Shown here one piece after another: positions 12,101 through 21,751 of a DNA stretch of 64,000 nucleotides (the stretch's first letter is position 1; each line of letters opens with the position of its first letter). A program made the translations under genes and the position numbers. The stretch is from Tetramitus jugosus (taxonomy: Eukaryota > Heterolobosea > Eutetramitea > Acrasida > Vahlkampfiidae), in assembly GCA_937625935.1 (NCBI GenBank), contig OW569359.1:469597-533596 (forward strand), written 5' to 3'. Under the pieces are notes generated by a model. It saw only the letters and a list, made by a program, of their open reading frames with translations, ran no database searches and was not told where the DNA came from.

Positions 12101-14724
12101 AATACTTTGCTATTCCTAATATCAATGTTCGTCTGGAGCGCAGCAGCGAGAATGATTCAACAGAGCATGTCGTGATCGATTATGAATCTGTGCCACCTAG
12201 ACAACTCATCATCAAGACTGAAATGAATAAGCAGTTGCAGATGGGTATCAAGGCATCAAAGGTCAGATTGCTCAGTGAGTTGCACATGGCAGCATCCTAT
12301 GGAGAGAGTGATGATAGCAGAGGTACGATGACTCAGGAGGATGTTCCTGGTTCTGTATTGAACATGTGTTTCTTGAATTTGGAATCAAAGTTCCCTCAAA
12401 CGAGAAGAGAAGCATACAATCTGTTGGCTGCCTTGGCCGAACAATTCAGCTTCCCTGTCAAGCTTTTGGAGTCCAACAATGTTTGTGTGCCGCACAACAC
12501 TGGTGATCTTGTGGTGACACTGAGTGAGAAGGTAGCTGGTGCAAAACCATCTCTGACCTCTCAGTTCTTAACTGAAAGTTTGCGAGGCTTTAACAAGGTC
12601 TCCCTTGCATACAAGTTGCTTTGCCTAAAGTACATGAAGCCATGGATTCCAAATTTGGCCAGTGAATACGCTAGAGCTCAAGAATCAAATGATACCACTG
12701 TGATCAACAAGATTAGAGAATGGTTCCCAGAGTTGGTGAAGTCTACCATGGAGTTCCCTGATGTGTACCCAGCAATGTTGAGTGAGTTGTGGGGAGAGAT
12801 TTCAAAGGAGGAATCCTTGGTTGAGATTTCAATGGAATGCATTCTATCCAGTGAAGTCTCACTTGAATCTGCAACCACTGAGAAGAGAGAGATTTTGAAC
12901 GATCTTGTTGTCACTTTGTCCAGTTCTCAATGCTCTGATCTTGTCGTGAACACCATCTTGAATTCTGCAATGACCACATTGAATGAAGAAGTTGTCGATG
13001 CGGAAGAACCAATTGAGAACAATAATGCATGGATCAAATTGATCAGATGTTCCAGATTCTTGCTCATGCTTTCATTCCAGAACAGAATTGATGTGGTGAA
13101 CAACGTTCCAAGCATTTTCTATGTCATCAGTTTGATGGTTGGTCGAGGATCTTATTTTGTGAGATCCACTGTGCACTCTCTGACATTGAACGTCATCCAT
13201 TCATTGGCAACTGCTCTCGAGTTCACCAGGGATCAAATGAAGTTGATTGAGGCTCACTTGGCTGAGTTGAATTCGCCAAAATTCAAGAACATGTTCCTCG
13301 GCAATACTGTTGACTCAACAAATCCATTTGTTGGCCACAAGAGTATCAGCAAGGACAAACCTTATACTCCAACCATGAACGATATTCAAACTCTTGGTAA
13401 TTACATGCTGGATGTGATGAAGACATGTTCTCTAGTCAATGGATTCATTCAACGAGATTGGGAGTCACAGTACAATGAGCTGTACAAACCTAGTTCATCA
13501 TTGAACCAGGTTATCTTGCCTAGAGTGATTACCATCTATGGTGTCATCTCCAAATCGGCTCGTGATCACGAACAGGACTTGCCTTTCCTCTTTGACTGCT
13601 TGTTGGACTCATTCAATGGACAACGATCCAAGGCTGATTTATCGACTGCCATCTTGTTGTACTTTACACAGTATTGTAACAAGATCTCAACTAATGATGC
13701 AATGCTCAGCAAGTTGATTTTGATCCCATTGATGCTTTTGCCATATTGCGACATTATTCTGTACCCTACTGTTCTGAACTTGTTGGAGACAGGTCTGGTG
13801 TCAGTCAGTCAATCTCATCAATTCAATGAGGGTGCCAGCTTCGATGAATATTTCAATCAATATGTGAGAGAACCAAGTCTGGAATCTTACATTCAAAGAT
13901 TTGAGAAGATTATTGGCATTAGCTTGAAGACTCACTTCTCATTTGCTCTGTCTTCATTCTTGATCAAGGGTCTAACACATGCTCAAACCAAGGAAAGAAC
14001 ACTGAAATTCCTGGAATCTGTCCTCGGTATCAGTTGTCAAATTTCTAACATCAAGATGTACAACAAACGTGAAGACAGCATGTCTGAAATCTTAGGTTTT
14101 GCAACCTTGTTGGCGTCATTTGATTTCGACTCCACCATTGCATCCATTGGTATTGACAAGAAACAATTCTTCTCTGAAGAGACATTCTGTCACGATCTCA
14201 GTGGACTATTGTTTACTCGATTGCTACTGCTACTGGTTCAGAACATGGAATCCGAAGTCGAAAAGATTGCTGTTTACAAGTTGTTGCAACATGTTTACAA
14301 GAAGATTCCATTCGTGTTCGAAGGTTATCAATCTGACATTACGCCTCGAGTCATTCAACAGTACACACTCGCTTCAAGAACTTCAAACTACACTGCCCTT
14401 CCAGAAACAATTTTGGGTCTGGTCAACACAATCATGTCTGTCGGTGGACTGGAGAAGTCTGTTCCAGTGAGCACCAACTCCGACGTACTCAAGGATATTC
14501 TGTTCTTGGGTGTGACAAGACTTGGTTCTTTCAGAGGACTGAACGAACAGACTGCTGTCGAGTGTTGTGCAGTCATGTCTGATTTCGTCAGGGCTACATT
14601 CCCTAATGGAGCAGGTAAGACAGAGATTGTCAAGGGTAAGATTTATAGAAGACCTCGTCAAAGCAGAATCGGTAACCAACCAAACATTCAATTGCAAAGT
14701 CAATGTGAATACTATGACGACTAA
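6101..14724 (+). CDS. NF1: Neurofibromin-like RasGAP with Sec14-PH module
   Basis: Two exons, 6101-6193 and 6304-14724, joined in phase 0 across a 110-base GT...AG intron; about 2837 residues, close to human neurofibromin. The first exon encodes a Gln-rich start (MSSLQYLQQQ). Residues about 96-234 are Asn/Ser homopolymer tracts. A long helical region leads to the RasGAP domain (about 1450-1670) with the arginine-finger motif LFRANSFASK (finger Arg about 1466) and LRFLNPSIASP. A CRAL-TRIO/Sec14 domain (from about 1750: FYKRGVSKDQRPVLYFVPRN) and a PH-like region follow, as in neurofibromin, then a long HEAT-like C-terminus. It should accelerate GTP hydrolysis on Ras and bind lipids. The conserved finger argues for an active GAP. 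Without the first exon the protein would have no ATG before residue 3 of exon 2. Confidence 0.93.
6194..6303 (+). other. Intron of the neurofibromin gene
   Basis: The 110-base intron starts GTACGT and ends ATTAG, has a long polypyrimidine run and lies between two phase-0 codons (ATT and TTG). Removing it joins the Gln-rich N-terminus directly to the large exon frame. Confidence 0.8.
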
Positions 14725-14900
14725 ATAAATTTTATTTTACAATTATCAACACCGAGACCGACTTTTGTCCCAAATAATTCGTGATGACCTTTTTGCCCAA
14801 GTATTCGAGATGACTTTTATTCCCTGTTATTCCGGATGACCTTGCCAATATCCATAAACAAACAAAAACTCAACAAGAAGATCTAGTCCTACCACCAACC

Positions 14901-15770
14901 ATGTCTGCCAACAAGCTCACGATCAAGACCGTTGTCCAACTCCATAATGGCGTCCAAATGCCAATCTGTGGCCTGGGAACATACAAATCCATTGACACTA
15001 TTGAACAAGCCATTCAGTCTGCCTATTTCACGTGTAAGATGACTCATTTGGACACTGCAGCCTTGTACCACAATGAAGCCGAGATTGGTTCAGCAATCAA
15101 GAGATTAAAGATTCCACGTGAGAATCTCTTCATTACAAGCAAGCTGTGGTACACTGAGCATGGATACAAGAAAACTTTGGCTGCATTCAAGAAGACAATT
15201 GAAAAGTTGGGTACGGACTATTTGGATCTCTACTTGGTTCATTGGCCATTCACAAACAAGGATTCCAGCCATGCACAGCTCAGAAGAGAGACTTGGAGAG
15301 CCATGGAAGAGCTGTATCAACAGGGAAAGTGCAAAGCTATTGGGGTGAGCAATTACACAGAAAAGCACTTGAGAGAAATGTTGGACAATGATAGTCCTTA
15401 CAAGGTCAACATTGTACCAATGGTCAACCAATTCGAGCTCCATCCAAAGCTCACTCGGAAATCTTTGATCCAGTACTGTCGAAGACATGATATTGTTGTG
15501 GTGTCACATTCACCTTTTGTCAAGGGACAATTGTTGTCCAATACCAAACTGCAAAAGATTGCCAACAAGTATCAAGTCGAGGCTCCACAGCTCATTATCC
15601 GATGGCTGTTGCAACAAGAGATCGTCTGCATTCCAAAGAGTGAAAAACCTGAGCGAATTGTCCAGAATGCCAGTGTTTTCCACTTTGAGATCTCAGATGA
15701 GGACATGAAGAGAATTGATGACATGAATGAAGATTTTTACTGTACATGGGATCCTAATGAAATCGAATAA
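14901..15770 (+). CDS. Aldo-keto reductase
   Basis: The 289-residue protein has the full AKR barrel signature. The catalytic tetrad is visible as Asp51 and Tyr56 (HLDTAALYHNE), Lys81 (TSKLW) and His114 (LVHWP). GVSNYTEKHL and the late IPKSEKPERI motif for NADPH binding are present. It reduces aldehydes or ketones with NADPH in the cytosol; the physiological substrate cannot be assigned. Length is typical of short AKR5-like enzymes. The first ATG follows a short leader 176 bases after the neurofibromin stop. Confidence 0.93.
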   Translation: MSANKLTIKTVVQLHNGVQMPICGLGTYKSIDTIEQAIQSAYFTCKMTHLDTAALYHNEAEIGSAIKRLKIPRENLFITSKLWYTEHGYKKTLAAFKKTIEKLGTDYLDLYLVHWPFTNKDSSHAQLRRETWRAMEELYQQGKCKAIGVSNYTEKHLREMLDNDSPYKVNIVPMVNQFELHPKLTRKSLIQYCRRHDIVVVSHSPFVKGQLLSNTKLQKIANKYQVEAPQLIIRWLLQQEIVCIPKSEKPERIVQNASVFHFEISDEDMKRIDDMNEDFYCTWDPNEIE

Positions 15771-15949
15771 AAAGGACTTATCTTTTCATTCGGTCAAGGC
15801 AGGAACTTGAACAAATCGCGGATTTATGAGTCCTTCTCTTTGGAAATTCACCCCTTATCCGTCAATCAACCATCATTAATAAGTGCACCATCACAAACTC
15901 CAGAGTGAAACACCAACAAACATAACAAAGAAACGTCACAGTTGCTCCC

Positions 15950-16279
15950 ATGAAAGGATTCATACTACTTCTGTTGTTTATTAGCATTAGCTTGATTAAC
16001 CTCCAAGCACAGGTGATTCACGCACAACCAGCATCAGCTTGTCAAAGCTACGAACATTGTCGTCCACTTATCGAAAAGTACCAATCGATGATTGCTCAAT
16101 ACCATCGTGATATCAGCAACATGTATTCGGTAGGAGGTCCTTCTCACATCTCTACATCTCACATTTCCGATGCAGAATACAACATTCCTGTTGTGGAGAG
16201 AGAAGTTGTAGCAGATTGTGGTTGTTTTCTAAGTCTGGAGCTCTCCATATGGAGGCCATTTGTACCACGCTCATGGTAG
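15950..16279 (+). CDS. Small secreted protein of unknown function
   Basis: The open frame encodes 109 residues with a clear signal peptide: Lys2, then a hydrophobic core to about residue 20 (GFILLLLFISISLI), with likely cleavage near QAQ or HAQ. The mature part has four cysteines, SACQSYEHC and DCGC. I do not recognise a family. An AATAAA signal lies just downstream near 16,300. The 3' half (after DISNMYS) is less convincing; a GTAGGA at the Ser codon and a later TGCAG leave room for a small unrecognised intron, so the C-terminus may be wrong. Confidence 0.5.
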   Translation: MKGFILLLLFISISLINLQAQVIHAQPASACQSYEHCRPLIEKYQSMIAQYHRDISNMYSVGGPSHISTSHISDAEYNIPVVEREVVADCGCFLSLELSIWRPFVPRSW

Positions 16280-16459
16280 GAACTAACTGGTCCTTTCTCA
16301 ATAAAACTTTGATCCAACGAAACCGATATGCCATTGAATCCTTCCATTGTTCCTGACTTATTCCTGCACCCTGAATCAGAGTGCAAGCTTTTTGTTGAAC
16401 TTTGAAAATTTCACCGCGCATTTGATAACAAAAAAAAAACTAAAACAAAGAGTGAAAAA

Positions 16460-17077
16460 ATGGCATCAACAAAATCACAACTAGTGACACCAGGCACGAT
16501 CCTAGGTCAAACAGAACAATACATGAATGGACCAGGCACCTACATTCGCAACACCAATGACACTGGTCGGATTTATGCCTCTATTGTCGGAAAAACTCAA
16601 ATCACCGCGCCAAAAACTGCGCAAGAAAAACCGACGATTGAGGTGATCCCGCCAACCAATCCCTCCACATTTGCATCTACGGTTCTCGTTCCACAAATTT
16701 CTGACCTTGTGACGGCGCGAGTCATCAAAATTACACCACAGTTGGCCAAGGTGGAAATTTTGGTCGTTGGTGATAAAGCTTTGGACATTCATACGACATT
16801 TAGTGGTGTGATTAGGCAGCAGGATGTGAGAGCTACCGATATTGACAAGGTTCAAATTCAAACATCGTACAGACCAGGTGACATTGTGAAAGCTAGAGTC
16901 ATCTCGTTGGGAGATACCAGAAGCTATTATCTGAGCACTGCTAGCAACGATTTGGGTGTGATATTTGCAACGAGTGCTGTGGGTCAGGCACCAATGATAC
17001 CTGTGAGCTGGAATGAGATGCAATGCAGCAAAACAGGACTCAGAGAACAGCGAAAAGTGGCAAAAGTCAATGTATAA
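16460..17077 (+). CDS. EXOSC1: Exosome complex component CSL4
   Basis: The 205-residue protein has the CSL4 layout: an N-terminal barrel-like domain starting VTPGTILGQ, an S1 RNA-binding domain (about 70-155, with GVIRQQDVRATDIDKVQI and YRPGDIVKARVISLGD), and the C-terminal ribbon region NDLGVIFATSAVGQAPMIPVSWNEMQC. CSL4 is a cap subunit of the nine-subunit RNA exosome in nucleus and cytoplasm and helps recruit catalytic subunits. Most zinc-ribbon cysteines are missing, as in other eukaryotic CSL4 proteins. It converges with UFSP2, with 75 bases between stop codons. Confidence 0.9.
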   Translation: MASTKSQLVTPGTILGQTEQYMNGPGTYIRNTNDTGRIYASIVGKTQITAPKTAQEKPTIEVIPPTNPSTFASTVLVPQISDLVTARVIKITPQLAKVEILVVGDKALDIHTTFSGVIRQQDVRATDIDKVQIQTSYRPGDIVKARVISLGDTRSYYLSTASNDLGVIFATSAVGQAPMIPVSWNEMQCSKTGLREQRKVAKVNV

Positions 17078-17152
17078 AACAACAGTTTTTTCTGATACTA
17101 GTGTTCGCGATTGTTATCCTTATTGGTATATTGGTATTTGTTTTTGATATCC

Positions 17153-19375
17153 TCAGAGTGCATTGGGTGCTTGAGGCATACAAAAGTTGTAAAATGTGTT
17201 TTCAAGGAAAATTTGATCCGCACGTTTCCATCCACACCATCCATCTCTTATGATGACTTCCAATCCACTCGCTGTGTTCGTATTGAGGTGTGCATTGTAT
17301 TGGTTGTGAGTAGTTGGCTTACTATCGCTTTCCTCTCCACCATAGAACACAGTGTCCGATCCACGATAATGAGGATCCAGAATGAGAAAGCGTGTGTTTT
17401 CTATCGTATTCACTTCATCGTACTGTATTCCGAGCAGTGTGTACGCTAGAACTCCACCACCAATCATAACTGGAGTACCATGGTCATCAAAATGTCGCAC
17501 AAGAGCTCTCAAATGATTTTCCATGAGATCCTTCTTGTTCGAAACGTAGAGTACTTTGCACTCAATGTTGCACACTTGACCGATAATGTACGTGTTTTCC
17601 ATGGCACCAATCCATTGCCTGCTATTCAAGAATGATTTTTGTTTGTCTCCCAAATGAACGAGAATCGCTTGCATTTCAGGTATGTTGGGCACTGGACTGC
17701 TCGTGCAGGATAGGTTATTCATCTTCAAGTACGAGATGAGTGTTTGACAACTGCGGTAGGCACATCCCCATCCATCGTCTTGGAATCCATCTTGTAAATA
17801 ATGATAATAGGTATAGGATCCTTTGACAGTGACCAGCTTTGTTGTTGCATTGTTTGCGACTGTAGGCAGTGGTTTCACAAACAGGTGCACATTACTCAAT
17901 TTAGGAGATCGCGAGGATTGCAGCCCAGAGTGACTACTTGTGTCATCGCGTCCAAACGGAAGCGCCTTACCAAATCGTAAAACAGGTGCATTTGGTGGTA
18001 GGAAGTACATGGTATGGTACAATGATCGCTCAGATATAGACATTGGTGTCGTTTGCTCATCAGATATACTGTCAGAATAGAATGTGCATCTAGTTGTGAT
18101 CACATGTGGATAGGAATAGCTTGGCAAGTGATGAACAAAATAAATGTGCTTTGGAGTCCTATTGTTGTCCGTGCTCTTCTCATTGTGAGACAATAGAGTA
18201 TGAACCATGTGCAGTTGCGCGTTGAGCTTATCAACTATGGCTTGATTCAATTCGGAGAGTGACATGCCAGGGTCAATGTACCCAAACACATTCAGCAACA
18301 CAGAAACCGTGTTCGATTCGTTCGAAATTGAGACTTGGCTCGGTTGCAAATCATTGTCCAACAGCGATGAAGATGAATAAAGTGTACATGGAACCGTGCA
18401 ATGACAAATCACATCTCTCTGATCCACTGTCATTTTCAGTTCTCTATTATCTTGATTGTTTCGATCAGAGTGACTGACCGTCAGTTTGAACTTGATCATA
18501 GTTTCTCTAGGGGCAGGTGGAGTAAACGAAATTTCACCTCCAAATGACTTGTCATCACCACTGCCACTAACAACAGAAGATGAAGAAGAAGGTCGATTCT
18601 TTTTGCTGGCTATATGTTTCTTCTTTTGACTCGTAGTTGCAGAATAATCAGCATCCACAGAATTCTTCTCATCACTGCAATTCACCTTCAAATGTTCAAG
18701 TATGGAACTTGTGCCAAGCAATGGTTCATGATTCCATTGATTCACAACGAGTGACCTGTCAAGAGACAACCGAGGAGGCTGTTGTCTATTGATCGAAATT
18801 TCAACACTTGTGCTGCAGTTGACAAGCACAAAACTGTCCTTGAATTCATCTTGTATAGCACTGCTGCGAGTCAAATATTGAACATGTTGAAGTGTTTCCA
18901 GACTTGTAGCTGATTGTAAGCTACCCTCTTGGTAATAGCGTAGCTCTCTATCATGGTCTCCAATAATCAAGCATTGCCTCCATTTTTCATCATTGCTCCA
19001 AAGCTTCGGATCAATCGTAAATGGTGGTTCGTTTTTGGCGCCAAAGTCAATCTTGGCGGGATATTGAGATTGATCCGACAAGCGAAACAAATCTCGGGTC
19101 ATGAAAAGACCAATAATGTCCAAACCAATTGGTAATGAAGATCTTATGAAAGAGATGGCATCATCAATGACTGACTCCTCATATTCAACACAACTACTAT
19201 TGCTTACTGGAAGTGGGAATTGACAGAAATTGAAAATGATATTTCGAGTGCCAATTAGATATCCCCACCGAGATTGGGTATCTTTTTCTCTCAATAATTG
19301 ATCAACAAGTGAGTCTCTTGCATTGGTCACAATTTTCATTTTTTCTTTCAGTTTTTTGTCGGCATAATTTTTCAT
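17153..19375 (-). CDS. UFSP2: Ufm1-specific protease 2 (UFSP2), peptidase family C78
   Basis: The 740-residue protein ends in a C78 cysteine protease domain. The nucleophile lies in DDGWGCAYRSCQT (Cys538) and the acid/base pair in LILDPHYRG (Asp667, His669); CGWKRADQIFLE and FYNFCMPQ close the domain. UFSP2 matures the UFM1 precursor and removes UFM1 from substrates, mostly at the ER. The N-terminal about 450 residues match the long UFSP2 form rather than the short UFSP1, with an inserted low-complexity basic stretch near residues 245-265. All expected catalytic residues are present. It diverges from the CFAP53-like gene across only 104 bases. Confidence 0.92.
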   Translation of the reverse strand: MKNYADKKLKEKMKIVTNARDSLVDQLLREKDTQSRWGYLIGTRNIIFNFCQFPLPVSNSSCVEYEESVIDDAISFIRSSLPIGLDIIGLFMTRDLFRLSDQSQYPAKIDFGAKNEPPFTIDPKLWSNDEKWRQCLIIGDHDRELRYYQEGSLQSATSLETLQHVQYLTRSSAIQDEFKDSFVLVNCSTSVEISINRQQPPRLSLDRSLVVNQWNHEPLLGTSSILEHLKVNCSDEKNSVDADYSATTSQKKKHIASKKNRPSSSSSVVSGSGDDKSFGGEISFTPPAPRETMIKFKLTVSHSDRNNQDNRELKMTVDQRDVICHCTVPCTLYSSSSLLDNDLQPSQVSISNESNTVSVLLNVFGYIDPGMSLSELNQAIVDKLNAQLHMVHTLLSHNEKSTDNNRTPKHIYFVHHLPSYSYPHVITTRCTFYSDSISDEQTTPMSISERSLYHTMYFLPPNAPVLRFGKALPFGRDDTSSHSGLQSSRSPKLSNVHLFVKPLPTVANNATTKLVTVKGSYTYYHYLQDGFQDDGWGCAYRSCQTLISYLKMNNLSCTSSPVPNIPEMQAILVHLGDKQKSFLNSRQWIGAMENTYIIGQVCNIECKVLYVSNKKDLMENHLRALVRHFDDHGTPVMIGGGVLAYTLLGIQYDEVNTIENTRFLILDPHYRGSDTVFYGGEESDSKPTTHNQYNAHLNTNTASGLEVIIRDGWCGWKRADQIFLENTFYNFCMPQAPNAL

Positions 19376-19479
19376 CGGCCAATTTATGAAAAACTACAGT
19401 TAGATAGGTTGGCGCTTTTCTCGCACCACCATAAGAACAAATTGATTTTTGTCTGGGAGACAACGGTTAGATAGTACAA
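19376..19479. promoter_or_regulatory. Very short bidirectional promoter with a TTGGCGC half-site
   Basis: Only 104 bases separate the start codons of UFSP2 and the CFAP53-like gene. A GGTTGGCGCTTTTC stretch at about 19,408-19,420 resembles an E2F-type half-site. Both core promoters must overlap here. Confidence 0.4.
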
Positions 19480-20910
19480 ATGTTCACTCGAGGAAAAAAC
19501 TTTGGTAATGAGAAGAATTACCTCATCCAACAGAGGATAAAGAAGGAACAGCATCATCAGGTGTTTACTGAGCTCAATCAGAGAGAATTAAAAGAAAGAA
19601 TTGTGGCCGACTGGGAAACAAACACCCACAAGAAGATTCAAAAGAATGCCATCAAGGAGAGTATTGAAACGTTGAAGAGACAGTATCGTCAACAAGTTGA
19701 AAGAAGAAGAGACATGTTGGCAGAGAAGTTGGCATTGGAGCAACAAGAGTATCAGAATGAGCTCGACAATATGAGAGAGACACCACAGGAACGAAGGGAA
19801 AGAATTGAGACACGAGCCAAACAGTTGAATGAACAGAGAGAACAGAGAAGAAACGAAATTGTTCAAATGAAGTACAGACAGCAGTTCAGAGAAGACTGTG
19901 ACGAGTTAAGAGAAGCGAAAAGTAAAATTCTGAACCAAAAATGTGCCAAGGATAGACAATTACAGACATTGGAGAAGTTCGAAAGGAATCAAGAGGATAT
20001 TGAAGAGAAGCAATACTTTAACGAACTGTGGGAACAAGATAGGTTGAAGAAAATGGAGAGAGAACGAATGGAGGTGGAGAAGGAGAAGGAAATTAATCTC
20101 ATGCTAAGAACGCATCTTGATCAACAAAATAGAGAACTTGCGGAACACAGAGATGCAATCGAGCATTTGAAGCAACAAGAGAGTGCATTGATGCGAGAGA
20201 GGTGGGAGTTGGAAGAACAAGAAGAACTGAGAAAACAAAGAGAGAAGAGAGAACAATTGAGAAGTATTCGCAAACAATGTGAAAGATATGATCGTCAAAA
20301 TCAAGAGCTCAAATTAGCTGAGATTACACGAGAGAGACAACTAGATGTTCGATTGTTGAACCAAATTCTTGAAAGGGAGAGGGGTGAGAATGAGGAAATA
20401 ACGAACCGAAAGAGAGAATTTAGACGAGAGGTTGCCAATTACCGAGGCTTCCTGTTGGAGCAGATGAAGAAGGAAGAGGACGATAGTAAGATACTAGATA
20501 AGGTTGTGAAGAGGGAAAATGAACATCAATGGGAGAAGAGAATGGAAGTTTGGAGAAAGGAACAGGAAGCTAGAGATCGATTGATGAAAGATGTGATCAC
20601 AGAACGAAAGAGACAAATCCAAGAGAAACTGCAAGCGAATAAAGAGGAGGCAGAGAGAAGAATTAGGGAAAGATCTCGAATACTACGGAAAGTGGAGGAG
20701 ATGGAGCGAGAGCAGAGCACTCAGAGAGTGGTACAAAAGCAGGAAGTACTCAAGCATCAGCAAGATATTAAGAGACAAATTGCCGAAAAGGAGATGGTTG
20801 CCATTAAGCAGCAGCAACTAGCCGAAGCAGAGTACAGAGCACAACAGTATGCCAAGGAGGCATATCAGAGAGCTCTTGCTGAAGAATTAGCACTTATCCA
20901 ACAACAATAA
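19480..20910 (+). CDS. CFAP53: CFAP53-like coiled-coil flagellar protein (trichohyalin-plectin-homology type)
   Basis: The 476-residue protein is almost entirely a highly charged Glu/Arg/Lys/Gln coiled coil. The section RERIETRAKQLNEQREQRR with QQFREDCDELREAKSK and the later FNELWEQDRLKKMERE resemble the CFAP53/CCDC11 branch of the trichohyalin/plectin homology group, which also includes CFAP45 and MNS1. These are microtubule inner proteins of axonemal doublets. The length matches CFAP53 (about 510 in human). The charged coiled coil makes assignment among TPH relatives uncertain. Presence with IFT80 suggests an organism able to build flagella. Confidence 0.68.
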   Translation: MFTRGKNFGNEKNYLIQQRIKKEQHHQVFTELNQRELKERIVADWETNTHKKIQKNAIKESIETLKRQYRQQVERRRDMLAEKLALEQQEYQNELDNMRETPQERRERIETRAKQLNEQREQRRNEIVQMKYRQQFREDCDELREAKSKILNQKCAKDRQLQTLEKFERNQEDIEEKQYFNELWEQDRLKKMERERMEVEKEKEINLMLRTHLDQQNRELAEHRDAIEHLKQQESALMRERWELEEQEELRKQREKREQLRSIRKQCERYDRQNQELKLAEITRERQLDVRLLNQILERERGENEEITNRKREFRREVANYRGFLLEQMKKEEDDSKILDKVVKRENEHQWEKRMEVWRKEQEARDRLMKDVITERKRQIQEKLQANKEEAERRIRERSRILRKVEEMEREQSTQRVVQKQEVLKHQQDIKRQIAEKEMVAIKQQQLAEAEYRAQQYAKEAYQRALAEELALIQQQ

Positions 20911-20966
20911 TCTTAATCATCATTCTTACTAAAATGCACAGTTTTAGTTAAACATTAGCTTGTACA

Positions 20967-21659
20967 CTAATTTTGTTGAGAATCTGTCCACAAGAGATCC
21001 AATTCAGGCTTCTCTTCAATGTCAGTCATCCTTTGCTTAATCAAATTCTGAATGTCCATCTGAACTTGCTCAATCGATTGAGATGCATCCACAATGCAAA
21101 CCTTTGAGTCCTTAATACCATTCCACTCAAACAATTGCATAAACTTTTCTCTTACAATCTTCTGGAAGGCTACCTTCTCATATCTCTCCTCTCCGTAGGC
21201 ACTTCTCTTGGCTGCCACTTCTGGATCGACATCCAAAAAGATGACAACATCAGGCTCAGGCAACCCCACATCACAATTCCTACACCAGTCCATTGAAAGT
21301 CCCTTGGTTGCAGAATAGGCGACACCAGAGTAAGCATAGCGACCACAGACAATGGAAGTGCCTTGCCGTATCAGAGCTTTCAATTCATTCTCCTTTTCCC
21401 ATCGATTGGCAGAGAACATGAGATGAATGGCCTTATCATTCATGTTTTGCTTGTTTCTCAGGTAGGCGTCACAAGATTGACCAATTGTTGTGCTCCGATC
21501 TGGAAAATTCCATTCTTCAACAACAACTGAACATGGATGGTCCTGTTGCTGTTGTTGGAGGAATTGACAAGTTTTTTGAATCTGGGTGCTCTTGCCACAA
21601 CGATCCAATCCTTCAATTACAATAAACAGACCTCTCTTTCGTACCACACTTGTCGACAT
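20967..21659 (-). CDS. DTYMK: Thymidylate kinase (dTMP kinase)
   Basis: The 230-residue protein has the eukaryotic dTMP kinase pattern: P-loop GLDRCGKST (about 17-25), NFPDRSTTIGQ for the nucleoside, HLMFSANRWE, and GVAYSATKGLSMDWCRNCDVGLPEPD. It phosphorylates dTMP to dTDP for DNA synthesis. The motif read DRY in the human enzyme is GRY here (VCGRYAYSG): the Asp is Gly while the Arg is kept. A TTGGCGCCAA palindrome lies 26 bases upstream of the ATG, consistent with S-phase control in families where E2F regulates this gene. It diverges from the aldose epimerase gene. Confidence 0.92.
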   Translation of the reverse strand: MSTSVVRKRGLFIVIEGLDRCGKSTQIQKTCQFLQQQQQDHPCSVVVEEWNFPDRSTTIGQSCDAYLRNKQNMNDKAIHLMFSANRWEKENELKALIRQGTSIVCGRYAYSGVAYSATKGLSMDWCRNCDVGLPEPDVVIFLDVDPEVAAKRSAYGEERYEKVAFQKIVREKFMQLFEWNGIKDSKVCIVDASQSIEQVQMDIQNLIKQRMTDIEEKPELDLLWTDSQQN

Positions 21660-21684
21660 GATGTTTCTGTTGTTTGTTGTGAAT

Positions 21685-21694
21685 TTGGCGCCAA
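21685..21694. promoter_or_regulatory. E2F-like palindrome TTGGCGCCAA upstream of thymidylate kinase
   Basis: The perfect palindrome TTGGCGCCAA starts 26 bases upstream of the thymidylate kinase ATG and 58 bases before the divergent epimerase start. It matches E2F/DP consensus (TTTSSCGC) on both strands. The same ten bases recur upstream of the sirtuin-like gene at 25,525. Function is inferred. Confidence 0.45.
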
Positions 21695-21751
21695 TATTCT
21701 GCTAAATTCGATTTTGTAACGGTCAGACAGAAATCAGAATGTTCCATTCAG

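Noticed and set aside
7142-14703. Many 60-134 codon frames on the minus strand inside neurofibromin
   Set aside because: Shadow frames of a long coding exon; none has family features.
16152-16421. Minus-strand frames opposite the small secreted protein
   Set aside because: Two overlapping frames with no domain. The plus strand has a clear signal peptide, so I favoured that, although neither is certain.
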